Notes under the pieces: model-generated
What the model was told of the DNA's origin: nothing
Database searches by the model: none
Seen by the model: the letters and a program-made list of their open reading frames with translations, nothing else
NCBI GenBank assembly: GCA_937996235.1
Contig: CALKVK010000023.1
Coordinates: forward strand, 222,142-286,141
From: an uncultured bacterium
GTDB taxonomy: Bacteria; Planctomycetota; JAJSAM01; JAJVHW01
Reading direction: 5' to 3'
Length of the DNA stretch: 64,000 nt
Shown here: positions 1-8,142 of the stretch, one piece after another
Layout: every line of letters starts with the position of its first letter
How positions within the stretch are numbered: position 1 is the first letter of the stretch
Program-made: the position numbers and the translations under genes

Positions 1-1
1 G

Positions 2-997
2 CTGCTGTTCCTCGAGCCTGCGGACGACGGCGAGTCGCGTTACCGGCCGGTCGCGGGCTCGGCGAGCGTGCTGCCCGCCGGCGATCCGCGCGCGTCGGCG
101 CGGCTGCGGCACGTCGCACGCTACGCAGCGGCGCTCGCCGCACCGGCGTCGCGCCGCGACGAGGCACTGCGCGCCGCCCTGGTCGATGCGCTCGACGGCG
201 ACGACGCGGGCGTGGTCCTCTCCGCCGCACTCGACCTCGGCCGCCGCGCGGAACTCCTCGCCGGGCTCTCGCGCGCCCAGTCCGAGCAGGTCGTGGACGT
301 GTTCGCGCGCCGCGGCGTGCAGGACCGGGCGCAGGAGGCGCTCGCCAGGGTCGTCGCGCTCTGCGGCTCGCCTCGCGCCGCAGATGCGCTCGCGGACGCG
401 TGCGCCGCGGACGGCGCCGAGCTGCTCCGCGGCGGTCTGGGCGACGCCGCCGAGGCGTTCGGGGGCAGCGCGCTCGCCGAGGCCCTTGCCGCACGCCTCG
501 CCATCACGACGGCGCCGCACCGGGCGCGCACACTCGTGGCGGCGCTCGGCGCCGCGGGGCGCGAGGTGGGGCTGACCGCGCTCCTCGGGCTCCTGCGCGC
601 CGACGACGCGACGCTGCGAGCCGAGGCGCTCCACGCCGTCGGCCGCACCGCGCGTGCGATCCGCGCGCGCGCCGCGGCGGCGCGTCGCGCGGGCGCCGTC
701 CGCTCCGACGCGGACGCGGACGCGCCGCCGCCTGCGGAGGTGGCGCAGGGTGCAGCGGCCCCGGATGCGACGTGGAGCGCGCTCCGCACCCGCCTGCGTG
801 TCGCGCTCGCACAGGCCGCGCTGGGCGCACGCACCGCGAACGAGCGGCGCGCGGCCGTCTGGAGCCTCGTCCAGCTCGACGACCCCGCGGCGACGTCGTT
901 CCTGCGCCGTCTCGCGCGCGACGATCCGGGCGGCGAGCTGGGGCGGCTCGCGGAGTACCACCTCGCGCGTCCGCGCGGCAGCCTGGTGCTGCGCTGA
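2..997 (+). CDS. HEAT-repeat-like protein, 5'-truncated by the window edge
   Basis: The reading frame is open through the left edge, so the true start lies outside; 331 codons are visible. The product is Ala/Leu/Arg-rich and predicted to be almost entirely helical. Repeating helix pairs such as LTALLGLLRADDATLRAEAL and RRAAVWSLVQLDDPAATSFL have the spacing of HEAT/PBS-lyase-type repeats, which usually form protein-binding solenoids. The last repeats reach the C-terminus, which ends in a basic tail. No enzymatic motif is visible and the partner is unknown. The next gene starts 36 bp downstream on the same strand, so co-transcription is possible. The repeat call is from helix pattern only. Confidence 0.6.
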   Translation: MLFLEPADDGESRYRPVAGSASVLPAGDPRASARLRHVARYAAALAAPASRRDEALRAALVDALDGDDAGVVLSAALDLGRRAELLAGLSRAQSEQVVDVFARRGVQDRAQEALARVVALCGSPRAADALADACAADGAELLRGGLGDAAEAFGGSALAEALAARLAITTAPHRARTLVAALGAAGREVGLTALLGLLRADDATLRAEALHAVGRTARAIRARAAAARRAGAVRSDADADAPPPAEVAQGAAAPDATWSALRTRLRVALAQAALGARTANERRAAVWSLVQLDDPAATSFLRRLARDDPGGELGRLAEYHLARPRGSLVLR

Positions 998-1033
998 GTC
1001 GACGGAACGGCACCGGCGGTTAGCCTCGCATGC

Positions 1034-2032
1034 ATGCGGAAGTGGAAGATCCCGGGAGCGCTCGCCGCCGCGCTCCTCGCACTCCTTGCGTTCGGCGGCG
1101 TGGCGTACGCGCTGCCGTCGCTCTCGGTGGACACGGCGCGCGTCGTGTTCTGGCGCTCGGGCGACGGGCTGCCGCGGCACGACGTGCGCGTGACGGCGCA
1201 GATCACCGACCGCTCGCTGATCGACTCCTTCGACCCGCTCAAGACGCCGTTCCGGCTGCGCATCGGCGACTACGTGGCAGTGCTCGAGGTGCCGGAGGCG
1301 GGCGCGACGGAGACGCCGTTCCGGCGCAAGCGCAAGCTCTGGAAGCTGAAGGTGAAGGACGCGCCCGTCCGCGCGAAGCTGACCCTCGACGCGCGCTCCG
1401 GACTCGTGCAGTTCCGCGCACGCGGCGTGAACGCGCTCGCGCTGCTGAAGTCCGACCCGGAGAAGGTGGACGTCGTGGTCGAGTTCGGCACGCGCGTCAC
1501 CGGCGAGCGCGTCGCGTTCGACGCGCGTGAGCAGGGCGGCATCGTGCGCTGGACCTTCAAGCGCTACGGAACGAACGTGCTGCCCGAGGAGTACGACCCC
1601 GAGGCGCTGCTCGCGAAGGACCTGCTCTGGTACATGATGGCGTCGGGCGAGAAGAGCAGCGTGATCCTGCCCGGCGTGCGCGTCGCGCGGAACGCCGCGG
1701 AGCTGCGGCCGATCTGGGACACGGCCTACCCGGCCAGCTCGGTGCTGCCGCCCGTCGACTTCCAGCGCGAGATGGTGATCGCGGTCTACGTCGGCCTCGT
1801 GGCGCCGACGCGGAAGCAGATCGTGGAGGTCATCCGCGTCACCGACGACCGCAGCCAGCTCCACGTCTCGTGGCGGCCGCGGCACCTCTGCGACACCTAC
1901 GTCTGCAACGGCCCGCCGAGCACGCCCCAGTGCCCCGACAACTCGCCGTTCGTGTTCCTGCGCGTGGCGCAGACCACCTCCGAGGTCTTCTCGGAGAAGC
2001 AGACCGACCTCTACGACGACTGCAAGAAGTAG
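1034..2032 (+). CDS. Secreted protein with PrcB-like C-terminal region
   Basis: 332 aa. Two ATGs overlap near the start (1030 and 1034); the 1034 frame begins MRKWK followed by a hydrophobic stretch and an Ala-Tyr-Ala site, a normal Sec signal peptide of about 26 residues. The middle is beta-rich, alternating Val/Arg/Asp. Residues from about 235 (VDFQREMVIAVYVG, then VEVIRVTDD) resemble the C-terminal domain of the protease complex subunit PrcB, which is known from Treponema and many secreted bacterial proteins. Cysteines cluster near the end (LCDTYVCN, PQCPDN, YDDCKK), suggesting disulfides outside the cytoplasm. The gene ends 12 bp before the convergent asparagine synthase gene. Function unknown; the PrcB resemblance is a pattern match by eye. 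Confidence 0.6.
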   Translation: MRKWKIPGALAAALLALLAFGGVAYALPSLSVDTARVVFWRSGDGLPRHDVRVTAQITDRSLIDSFDPLKTPFRLRIGDYVAVLEVPEAGATETPFRRKRKLWKLKVKDAPVRAKLTLDARSGLVQFRARGVNALALLKSDPEKVDVVVEFGTRVTGERVAFDAREQGGIVRWTFKRYGTNVLPEEYDPEALLAKDLLWYMMASGEKSSVILPGVRVARNAAELRPIWDTAYPASSVLPPVDFQREMVIAVYVGLVAPTRKQIVEVIRVTDDRSQLHVSWRPRHLCDTYVCNGPPSTPQCPDNSPFVFLRVAQTTSEVFSEKQTDLYDDCKK

Positions 2033-2044
2033 CGCGACTCCCCG

Positions 2045-3934
2045 CTACGCGGCCGCGTCGACGCAGGTTCGCAGCCACGTCTCCGCGATCCACGCGGTGA
2101 AGAGCACCGGGGCGGCCGTGTCGTCGCCCGCGTCGAAGCGGGCGCGGACCTCGTCGAGGCCGCGCAGGTCGTAGATCCCGCGGGTGCGCAGGCGCTCCGA
2201 GTCGAGCGTGGCGCGGAGCGGCTCAGCGAGGGCGCCGCGCATCCACGCGGCGGTCGGGACGCCGAAGCCGACCTTGTCGCGGCGGGCGAGCACCGTCTCG
2301 GGCACGAGGCCGCGCACGGCCTCGCGCAGCGCCCACTTCGTGACGCCGCCGCGCAGCTTCATGTCGTCGGGGAGCGCGTCGGCCAGGAGCAGCAGGCGGT
2401 GGTCGAGGAACGGCAGGCGCACCTCGCGCGAGAACGCCATCGAGCTGCGGTCGGCCTGGCGCAGGAGGTGCGGCAGCATGCGCAGCCGCTGCGACTCGCG
2501 CAGACTGCCGCGCAGGTCGGACGCGCGCGGCGGCGGCGCGGTCTCCACCGACGCGACGAAGTCGGCGTGCAGCCACGGCACCCGCGGGCCGCCGCGCAGC
2601 TCGCGCAGCGCGTGCGGCAGCCGCCCGCGCAGGTTCTCGCGCAGGAGCCGGCGCGCGAGGCCCCGTCCGTGCAGCGCGTCGTGCGCGCGCATCGAGCGGC
2701 GCAGCGCGCCGAGGCGCCCCGCGCGCAGCATCCCGACCCACATGTCGCCGAAGTAGAACGGGTAGCCGGCGAAGACCTCGTCGGCGCCCTGTCCGTTCAG
2801 GAGCACGGTGACGCCGCGGTCGCGCGCGAGCTCCATCACCTTCCACTCCGCGAAGATGCTCGGTCCGCTGAACGGCTCGTCCTGGTGGAACACGAGGCGC
2901 GGCAGCACGGACGCGAGCTCCTCGGCCGACGGCGCCACCTCGTGCGGCTCGACGGCCGCGGCCGCAGCGACGGCGCGCGCGTGCGCGGTCTCGTCGGCGG
3001 GCGCGCCGGGGAAGCTCGCCGTGAACGTGAGCTGACGCGTCGTCGCGGGACCGACGCGCCCCGCGCGCAGCTCCGCGGCGACGAGCGCCACGACCGCGGA
3101 GGAGTCGATGCCGCCCGAGAGGCACGAGCCGACGGGGACGTCGCTCCGGAGACGCAGCCGCACGGCGTCCGCGAGCAGCGCCGCGAGCTCTTCGACACGC
3201 TCCGCGTCGCCGCCGCGCCGCGGCTCGGGCTCGTCGGGCAGCGTCCACCAGCGGCGCACGTCGAGACGTCCGCCGCGCAGGCGCAGCTCGTGCCCCGGCG
3301 GGAGCTGCCTCACGTGCGCATAGAACGTGTCGTCGTGCGTGCCCGTGTGGCGGTACGCGAGATAGCGGAACAGCACGGCCGGGTCGGCGTCCGAGCGCAG
3401 CCCCGCGGCGCGCAACGCCTTCGGCTCCGATGCGAACACGAAGCGCCCGCCCCGCTCGTGCGCCCCGCCGGGCTCGTGCACGTAGAAGAACGGCTTCTCG
3501 CCGCAGCGGTCGCGCGCGGCGAAGAGCGTCTCCTCGCGCGCGTCCCAGATCGCGAACGCGAACATGCCGTTCAGCCGCTCGAGCACGCGCGGGCCCCAGA
3601 GCGCGTAGCCCTCGAGCAGTGCCTCGGTGTCGCTGTGCGTGCGCAGCGCCACGCCGCGCGCCGCCAGCTCCGCGCGCAGCTCCACGTAGTCGTAGATCTC
3701 GCCGTTGTAGGTGATGTGGAAGCGTCCGCTCGCGTCCGACATCGGCTGCGCCGCGGCGTCCGTGAGGTCGATCACGGCGAGCCGCCGGTGGCCGAGCACG
3801 GCGGGGCCGAGCACCGCGAGTCCCGCGCCGTCGGGGCCGCGGTGCGCGAGCGCGTCGCACATCGCGCGCACGGCCGCGGCGTCCGCGGGAGGCGCCGCGC
3901 CGTCCGCGCGCACGCTGCCGGCGATGCCGCACAC
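2045..3934 (-). CDS. asnB: Asparagine synthase (glutamine-hydrolysing), polysaccharide-locus type
   Basis: 629 aa, GTG start. It begins MCGIAGSV, placing the nucleophilic Cys at position 2 as in class II glutamine amidotransferases. GHRRLAVIDL, YNGEIYDYVELR and the SDTEALLEGY loop complete the glutaminase half. The synthetase half has the ATP-pyrophosphatase loop SGGIDSSAVV and GQGADEVFAGYP. Length is normal for AsnB. Last gene of the minus-strand operon, 3 bp after the Wzt-like ATPase. Family members make asparagine, but paralogues in surface-polysaccharide loci often amidate sugar carboxylates; that role is inferred here from position next to an exporter and glycosyltransferases. A second, divergent copy lies at 21818-23653. 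Confidence 0.93.
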   Translation of the reverse strand: MCGIAGSVRADGAAPPADAAAVRAMCDALAHRGPDGAGLAVLGPAVLGHRRLAVIDLTDAAAQPMSDASGRFHITYNGEIYDYVELRAELAARGVALRTHSDTEALLEGYALWGPRVLERLNGMFAFAIWDAREETLFAARDRCGEKPFFYVHEPGGAHERGGRFVFASEPKALRAAGLRSDADPAVLFRYLAYRHTGTHDDTFYAHVRQLPPGHELRLRGGRLDVRRWWTLPDEPEPRRGGDAERVEELAALLADAVRLRLRSDVPVGSCLSGGIDSSAVVALVAAELRAGRVGPATTRQLTFTASFPGAPADETAHARAVAAAAAVEPHEVAPSAEELASVLPRLVFHQDEPFSGPSIFAEWKVMELARDRGVTVLLNGQGADEVFAGYPFYFGDMWVGMLRAGRLGALRRSMRAHDALHGRGLARRLLRENLRGRLPHALRELRGGPRVPWLHADFVASVETAPPPRASDLRGSLRESQRLRMLPHLLRQADRSSMAFSREVRLPFLDHRLLLLADALPDDMKLRGGVTKWALREAVRGLVPETVLARRDKVGFGVPTAAWMRGALAEPLRATLDSERLRTRGIYDLRGLDEVRARFDAGDDTAAPVLFTAWIAETWLRTCVDAAA

Positions 3935-3937
3935 GGC

Positions 3938-5170
3938 TCAGTCCCCCGCGCCGCGGATCGTCCACGCGGCGGGCACGTGCACGACGCCCTCGGCGCCGCT
4001 CGGCCGCGCGCCGACCACGGTGAGCGCGTAGAGGCGGTCGTGCTGGTCGAGCAGCACGAGGCCCGAGTCGTCGCGCGCCTCGATCGTCACGTCGTACGCG
4101 CCGGCGAGGAACGGTAGGTCGCGGACGAGCACCTCGAGCGTGCCGCTGCCGTCGAGCACCTCCGGCACCTCGGTCTCGGCGGCGGGCGCCGCGCCGCAGA
4201 GCGCGGCGTCGACGGTGTGGAAGCGGAGGCGCAGCCGCGGCCGCGCGACGGGCCGCGTGGTGCTCCACGTGGCGCGCACGCGCAGCGTGCCGCGGTGCGC
4301 GGCGACGCCCGCCGCGCCGCCCGCGCCGTCGTCGAGGACGACGTCCTCGATGCGCAGCTCGTGCGTGCCGCGCCGCAGCCGCACGCGGCGGGCGCCGTCG
4401 CCGTGGCTGCCGTGCGCCTCCTCGGCGAGCTTGCGGCGGTACATCGAGACGGTCTCGGCGGGCGCGCCGTCGGCGAGCAGGTGGCCGTGGTGCACGAACA
4501 GGATGCGGTCGCAGAACTGCTCCATCACCTGCAGGTTGTGCGACACGAACAGGATCGTGACGCCCGCGTCGCGGCGCTCGGCCATGCGCCGCAGGCACTT
4601 CGCCTGGAACTCGGCGTCGCCGACGGCGAGGACCTCGTCCACGAGCAGGATCTCGGCCGGCACGTTGACGGAGACGGCGAACCCGAGCCGCACCGCCATG
4701 CCCGTCGAGTACGTGCGCACGGGCGCGTCGAGGAACTCGCCGATGTCCGCGAACGCGGCGATGTCGCCGAGCGACGCGACGATCTCGCGGCGCCGCAGCC
4801 CGTGCAGCGCGCCGACCAGCTCGATGTTCTCGCGGCCGGAGAGGTCGGGGTGGAAGCCCGCCGAGAGCTCGATCAGCGCCGAGACGCGTCCGTCCACGCG
4901 CACGCGCCCCGTGTCCGGCCGGTAGACGCCCGCCGCGAGCCGCAGGCTGGTGCTCTTCCCCGCGCCGTTCGCGCCGACGAGCCCCACCACCTCGCCGGAG
5001 GCGACCTCGAACGAGACGCCGTCGAGCGCGGTGAAGCGCGGCGGCGGCGGCGTGCCGCGCCCGAGCGCGCGCAGCGCGAGACGCGGCAGCGCGTCGCGCA
5101 GCGCGTCCGAGCGGTTGCCGCGCCGGAACGTCTTGCGGACGTCCTCGAAGACGATGCGCGGCGCGCTCAC
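3938..5170 (-). CDS. wzt: ABC transporter ATP-binding protein of O-antigen export (Wzt-like)
   Basis: 410 aa. The GTG start at 5170 overlaps the permease stop as GTGA. The nucleotide-binding domain has Walker A GANGAGKST (about residues 66-74), the variant signature YSTGMAVRLGFA, Walker B ILLVDEVLAVGD and the H-loop FVSHNL, all typical of the polysaccharide/teichoic-acid export subfamily. After about residue 270 comes a beta-rich extension (RLRLRFHTVD, FLAGAYDVTIEARD) resembling the Wzt C-terminal carbohydrate-binding domain. In E. coli O9a that domain recognises the terminal modification of the finished polymer before export. Together with the adjacent permease this forms the export machine of the cluster. 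An upstream in-frame extension antiparallel to the permease is rejected as coding. Confidence 0.92.
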   Translation of the reverse strand: MSAPRIVFEDVRKTFRRGNRSDALRDALPRLALRALGRGTPPPPRFTALDGVSFEVASGEVVGLVGANGAGKSTSLRLAAGVYRPDTGRVRVDGRVSALIELSAGFHPDLSGRENIELVGALHGLRRREIVASLGDIAAFADIGEFLDAPVRTYSTGMAVRLGFAVSVNVPAEILLVDEVLAVGDAEFQAKCLRRMAERRDAGVTILFVSHNLQVMEQFCDRILFVHHGHLLADGAPAETVSMYRRKLAEEAHGSHGDGARRVRLRRGTHELRIEDVVLDDGAGGAAGVAAHRGTLRVRATWSTTRPVARPRLRLRFHTVDAALCGAAPAAETEVPEVLDGSGTLEVLVRDLPFLAGAYDVTIEARDDSGLVLLDQHDRLYALTVVGARPSGAEGVVHVPAAWTIRGAGD

Positions 5171-5949
5171 ACTTCCTCCGCGAAGCGCGGCGAGCTGCGC
5201 GTGAACACGTACCCGCCGAGTCCGAGCGAGAGCACCGCCCCCACCACGCCGGGCAGGAGCGCCGCGAGCGACGGCCACGTGCGCAGGAGCACCGCGCTGC
5301 GGTACGCGTCGAGGTAGCTCGACATCGGGTTCCAGCGCAGGACCTCCGCCGCGAGCGGCGAGCTCGGGGAGATCGGGTAGACGACGGACGTCGCGAACAT
5401 CGCGAGCACGATCGCGACCTGGAAGAGGTAGTTCACGTCGCGGAAGAACATGTTCGCCGCCGAGAGCAGCAGCGCGAGGCCCGCGGTGAACGCGAGCTGC
5501 AGCGCGAAGACGAGCGGCACGGCGGCGAGCGAGGCCCCCACCGGCACGTGGTTCCACGCGAGCAGCGCGGCGACGACGAGCACGCCGACGCCGAGGTCGA
5601 GCAGCGCCGCGAGAACGCGCGCGAGCGGCACGACCGCGTGCGGGAAGCTGGCCTTCTTGAGGATCGACGAGGCGAGCACGAGCGACGGCGTCGCCTGCTG
5701 CAGCGACGTCGCGAAGTGCGCCCACGGCACGAGCCCGACGAGCGCGAAGACGACGTACGGCGTGGCGTGGAACGGGCTCGTCGCGTCGATCAGGCGCCCG
5801 AAGTTGAGCACGCTGAAGACGGCGGCCATCACGAGCGGCGGGAAGATCGCCCACGCCACGCCGAGCGCCGCGCGCGCGTACCGCACGCGGATCTCGCGCA
5901 CGGTGAGCAGCCACAGCAGGTCGCGGTGAGCGAGCAGGTCCCGGAGCAT
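5167..5949 (-). CDS. wzm: ABC-2 type polysaccharide export permease (Wzm-like)
   Basis: 260 aa from the ATG at 5949. It opens MLRDLLAHRDLLWLLTVREI, the usual cytoplasmic lead-in (RDLLW.LTVREIRVRY) of ABC-2 export permeases, followed by about six hydrophobic segments. FFRDVNYLFQVAIVLAMFAT and the WNPMSSYLDAYRSAVL region are characteristic of Wzm/RfbD/TagG proteins. It would form the inner-membrane channel energised by the Wzt-like ATPase encoded immediately downstream, with the two reading frames overlapping by 4 bp. The upstream glycosyltransferase ends 17 bp before this start. Length matches the family (about 260 aa). Confidence 0.93.
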   Translation of the reverse strand: MLRDLLAHRDLLWLLTVREIRVRYARAALGVAWAIFPPLVMAAVFSVLNFGRLIDATSPFHATPYVVFALVGLVPWAHFATSLQQATPSLVLASSILKKASFPHAVVPLARVLAALLDLGVGVLVVAALLAWNHVPVGASLAAVPLVFALQLAFTAGLALLLSAANMFFRDVNYLFQVAIVLAMFATSVVYPISPSSPLAAEVLRWNPMSSYLDAYRSAVLLRTWPSLAALLPGVVGAVLSLGLGGYVFTRSSPRFAEEV

Positions 5950-5966
5950 GCGGGCGGGGGAGGCTA

Positions 5967-7148
5967 TCAGACGCCGCGAGCGCGCTCCGGGGCTAAACCA
6001 CGCAGCGCGTCCACGAAGCGCTGCTCGTGCGCTGCGAACGACCAGTGCCGCACGGCGGCCTCGCGTCCCTCGATCCCGAGGCCGGTGCGGAGCGTGCGCT
6101 CGGTCAGCAGCCGCGCGAGCGCCTGACGCCACTCCGCGAGCGACGTCGCGTGGAACCCGGTCTCGCCGTGGCGCACGATCCGCGCGAGCGCGCCGACGGG
6201 CGACGCGACGACGGGCAGCCCCGACGCCATGTACTGGAGCGCCTTCAGACCGCACTTGCGGCGCTCCATCTCGCCGTCGTCGAGCGGCGCGAGGCCGACG
6301 TCCATGCCCTCGAGGTCCGCCGCCTCGCGCTCGGCGCTCCACGCCACGAACTCGACGGGCACCCCCGGCAGGCGCGGCGGCCTGCTCGAGACGACGCGCA
6401 CCACCGCCCCGTGCTCCTCGCAGAGCTCCGCGAGCACCGGCGCGAGGCGTTCGAGGTAGCGCTGGTTGCCGGGCGACCCGACCCAGCCGAGCACCGGCGG
6501 CGCGCCCCCGCGGCTGCGGTCCGGCACGTGCCACTCCGACGGCTCGACGCAGGTCGGGACGACCCACGCCGGGCCCTCGCGGAACGCGTCGAGCAGGTCG
6601 TGCGTGCCGACGATCAGTCCGTCCACGCTCCGCGCGAGCTCGCGCGCGCGCGGGCGGAGCGTCGACTCGCCGCCGAACACCGGCAGGTCGTCGAGGTCGA
6701 GCAGCACGCGGCCCGCGAGCCGCCGCAGCGCCCGCGCGACGAACGGCGCCCCGTACTCCCAGAACGGCAGGTCGTTCATGTGGACGACGACGACGTCGGC
6801 GCGCGCCGCGCGCAGCGTCGCGGGCACGCGCTGCGCGAGCAGCCGCAGGTGGAACTCGCTGCGCGCGCGCACGCTCCAGTCGTGCGCCAGCCGCTCGCCG
6901 TGCGGCGCGGGCACGGCGAGCGAGAGCTCGACCTCGTGGCCCGCGCGACGCAGGCGCTCGGCCCAGGTGCCGAGGCGGTACTTCGTCCCCGCGAAGTGCT
7001 CGGGGTACTGCGCGAGGAACAGCGCGCGGAACGGCCCCGTGTGCGGCGGCGGCGCGTGGCGCCGCGCGCGCAGGCAGCGCGCGCCGAGGACGGCGCGGGC
7101 GCCGAGGGTCGCGGTCTCGAGTCCGAGCAGCGCGGCGCGCGCGAGCAC
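5967..7148 (-). CDS. Glycosyltransferase, GT4-like
   Basis: 393 aa, GTG start 4 bp after the radical SAM gene. Two Rossmann-like halves: an acceptor-side N-terminal half beginning around RALFLAQYPEHF and a C-terminal half with LGWVGSPGNQRYL, RRKCGLKALQYMASGLPVV and SPVGALARIVRHGETGF. Family GT4 enzymes place the NDP-sugar at the E/K-type motif in that second half. The combination GW-GSP followed by KCG-KA-YMASG is shared with the enzyme at 17705-18802, so the two look like paralogues of one subfamily. Likely adds one sugar during repeat-unit assembly; donor and acceptor cannot be read from sequence. Confidence 0.85.
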   Translation of the reverse strand: MLARAALLGLETATLGARAVLGARCLRARRHAPPPHTGPFRALFLAQYPEHFAGTKYRLGTWAERLRRAGHEVELSLAVPAPHGERLAHDWSVRARSEFHLRLLAQRVPATLRAARADVVVVHMNDLPFWEYGAPFVARALRRLAGRVLLDLDDLPVFGGESTLRPRARELARSVDGLIVGTHDLLDAFREGPAWVVPTCVEPSEWHVPDRSRGGAPPVLGWVGSPGNQRYLERLAPVLAELCEEHGAVVRVVSSRPPRLPGVPVEFVAWSAEREAADLEGMDVGLAPLDDGEMERRKCGLKALQYMASGLPVVASPVGALARIVRHGETGFHATSLAEWRQALARLLTERTLRTGLGIEGREAAVRHWSFAAHEQRFVDALRGLAPERARGV

Positions 7149-7152
7149 GGCG

Positions 7153-8142
7153 TCAGTCCTGCGTGCACGTCCCGCAGAAGGCGAGATCGCCGCGGCGGTT
7201 CGCGCGCATGGCCTCGATCGCCGCGCGGCGGCCGGGCCCGCGGAAGATGTCGTAGAGGCTCGCCTCGGCGAGGTCGCCGATCACGCCCTCGGCATTCAGG
7301 TCGTTGCAGCACAGCGTCACCTTGCCGTCGTGCAGCACGACCGTCTGCGAGAGCACGAACTTGCAGAGCCCCGAGGGCGGGGCCGGCGGACGCTCGAGCC
7401 CGAGGTCCTTCTTGCCGACCCAGTCGTGAGGCAGCCGCGGCATGTAGTTGGTGACGCGCGCGACCAGCGCGCGGAAGTCGTCCGAGATCTCGGGATCGGC
7501 AGTCTCGAAGACCGAGATGATCCCCGTGCGCACGGAGCGCCCGCGGCGCTCCGCCTCGTCCAGGAACCCGTGGATGTTCGCGAGCACGCGCTCCCACGAC
7601 GCGCCGCGCCGGATCGCCTCGAAGTCGCGCGCGTTGCCGCCGTCCACCGAGAAGCGCAGCCAGTCGACGGCGTCGGTCTCGAGCAGCGCGTCCACGCGGT
7701 CGCCGCGCAGGTGCGTGGCGCTCGTCAGGAGCTGCACGTACGGGAAGTCCGCGCGCGCGCGCTTCTCGCGCTCGAGCAGTTCCAGGAACGCGCGCAGCCG
7801 CGGGTGCAGGAGCGCGTCGCCCGAGTGGTGCAGGTTCAGCACGCGCACGTCGAAGCGCTCGGTGTCGGCGATCTCCGCGAGCACGCGCTCCATCAGCGCG
7901 GGCTCCATGAAGCCGGGGCGGAGCCGCGAGTCGAGCGAGCACCAGCGGCAGCGCAGGTTGCAGGCGCCGCACAGCTCGAAGTTGAGCTCGCGCACCACCG
8001 CGCGGCGCCGGCGCGGCTCCACGTGCAGCGCCTTCGCGCGGTCGAGCCCGCGCTCGACGTGGAGCTTCGCGCGGAGCACGGCGTCCTTCACGTGGCCGAG
8101 CGGCGTGCGCGGCGCGTAGGGGTCGAGACCGATCGAGCTCAC
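7153..8142 (-). CDS. Radical SAM enzyme with SPASM-like C-terminus
   Basis: 329 aa. GTG at 8142 overlaps the preceding stop as GTGA. The radical SAM CX3CX2C motif is CNLRCRWC (about residue 58), in the context ELNFELCGACNLRCRWC. FMEPALMERVLAEI and the HHSGDALLHPRL strand follow the usual TIM-barrel order. The C-terminal part has cysteines at GLCKF, VTLCCND and FCGTCTQD, as in SPASM/twitch domains that bind auxiliary Fe-S clusters. Such enzymes modify peptides, cofactors or sugars using 5'-deoxyadenosyl radicals. Lying inside an export-linked glycan operon, it may act on a glycan precursor; that is inference. Confidence 0.88.
   Translation of the reverse strand: MSSIGLDPYAPRTPLGHVKDAVLRAKLHVERGLDRAKALHVEPRRRRAVVRELNFELCGACNLRCRWCSLDSRLRPGFMEPALMERVLAEIADTERFDVRVLNLHHSGDALLHPRLRAFLELLEREKRARADFPYVQLLTSATHLRGDRVDALLETDAVDWLRFSVDGGNARDFEAIRRGASWERVLANIHGFLDEAERRGRSVRTGIISVFETADPEISDDFRALVARVTNYMPRLPHDWVGKKDLGLERPPAPPSGLCKFVLSQTVVLHDGKVTLCCNDLNAEGVIGDLAEASLYDIFRGPGRRAAIEAMRANRRGDLAFCGTCTQD

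Noticed and set aside
2399..4117. Long open frame on the plus strand across the asparagine synthase gene
   Set aside because: It is antisense to a well-supported gene; composition (Arg/Ala-rich, no motif) is the usual shadow of GC-rich coding DNA.
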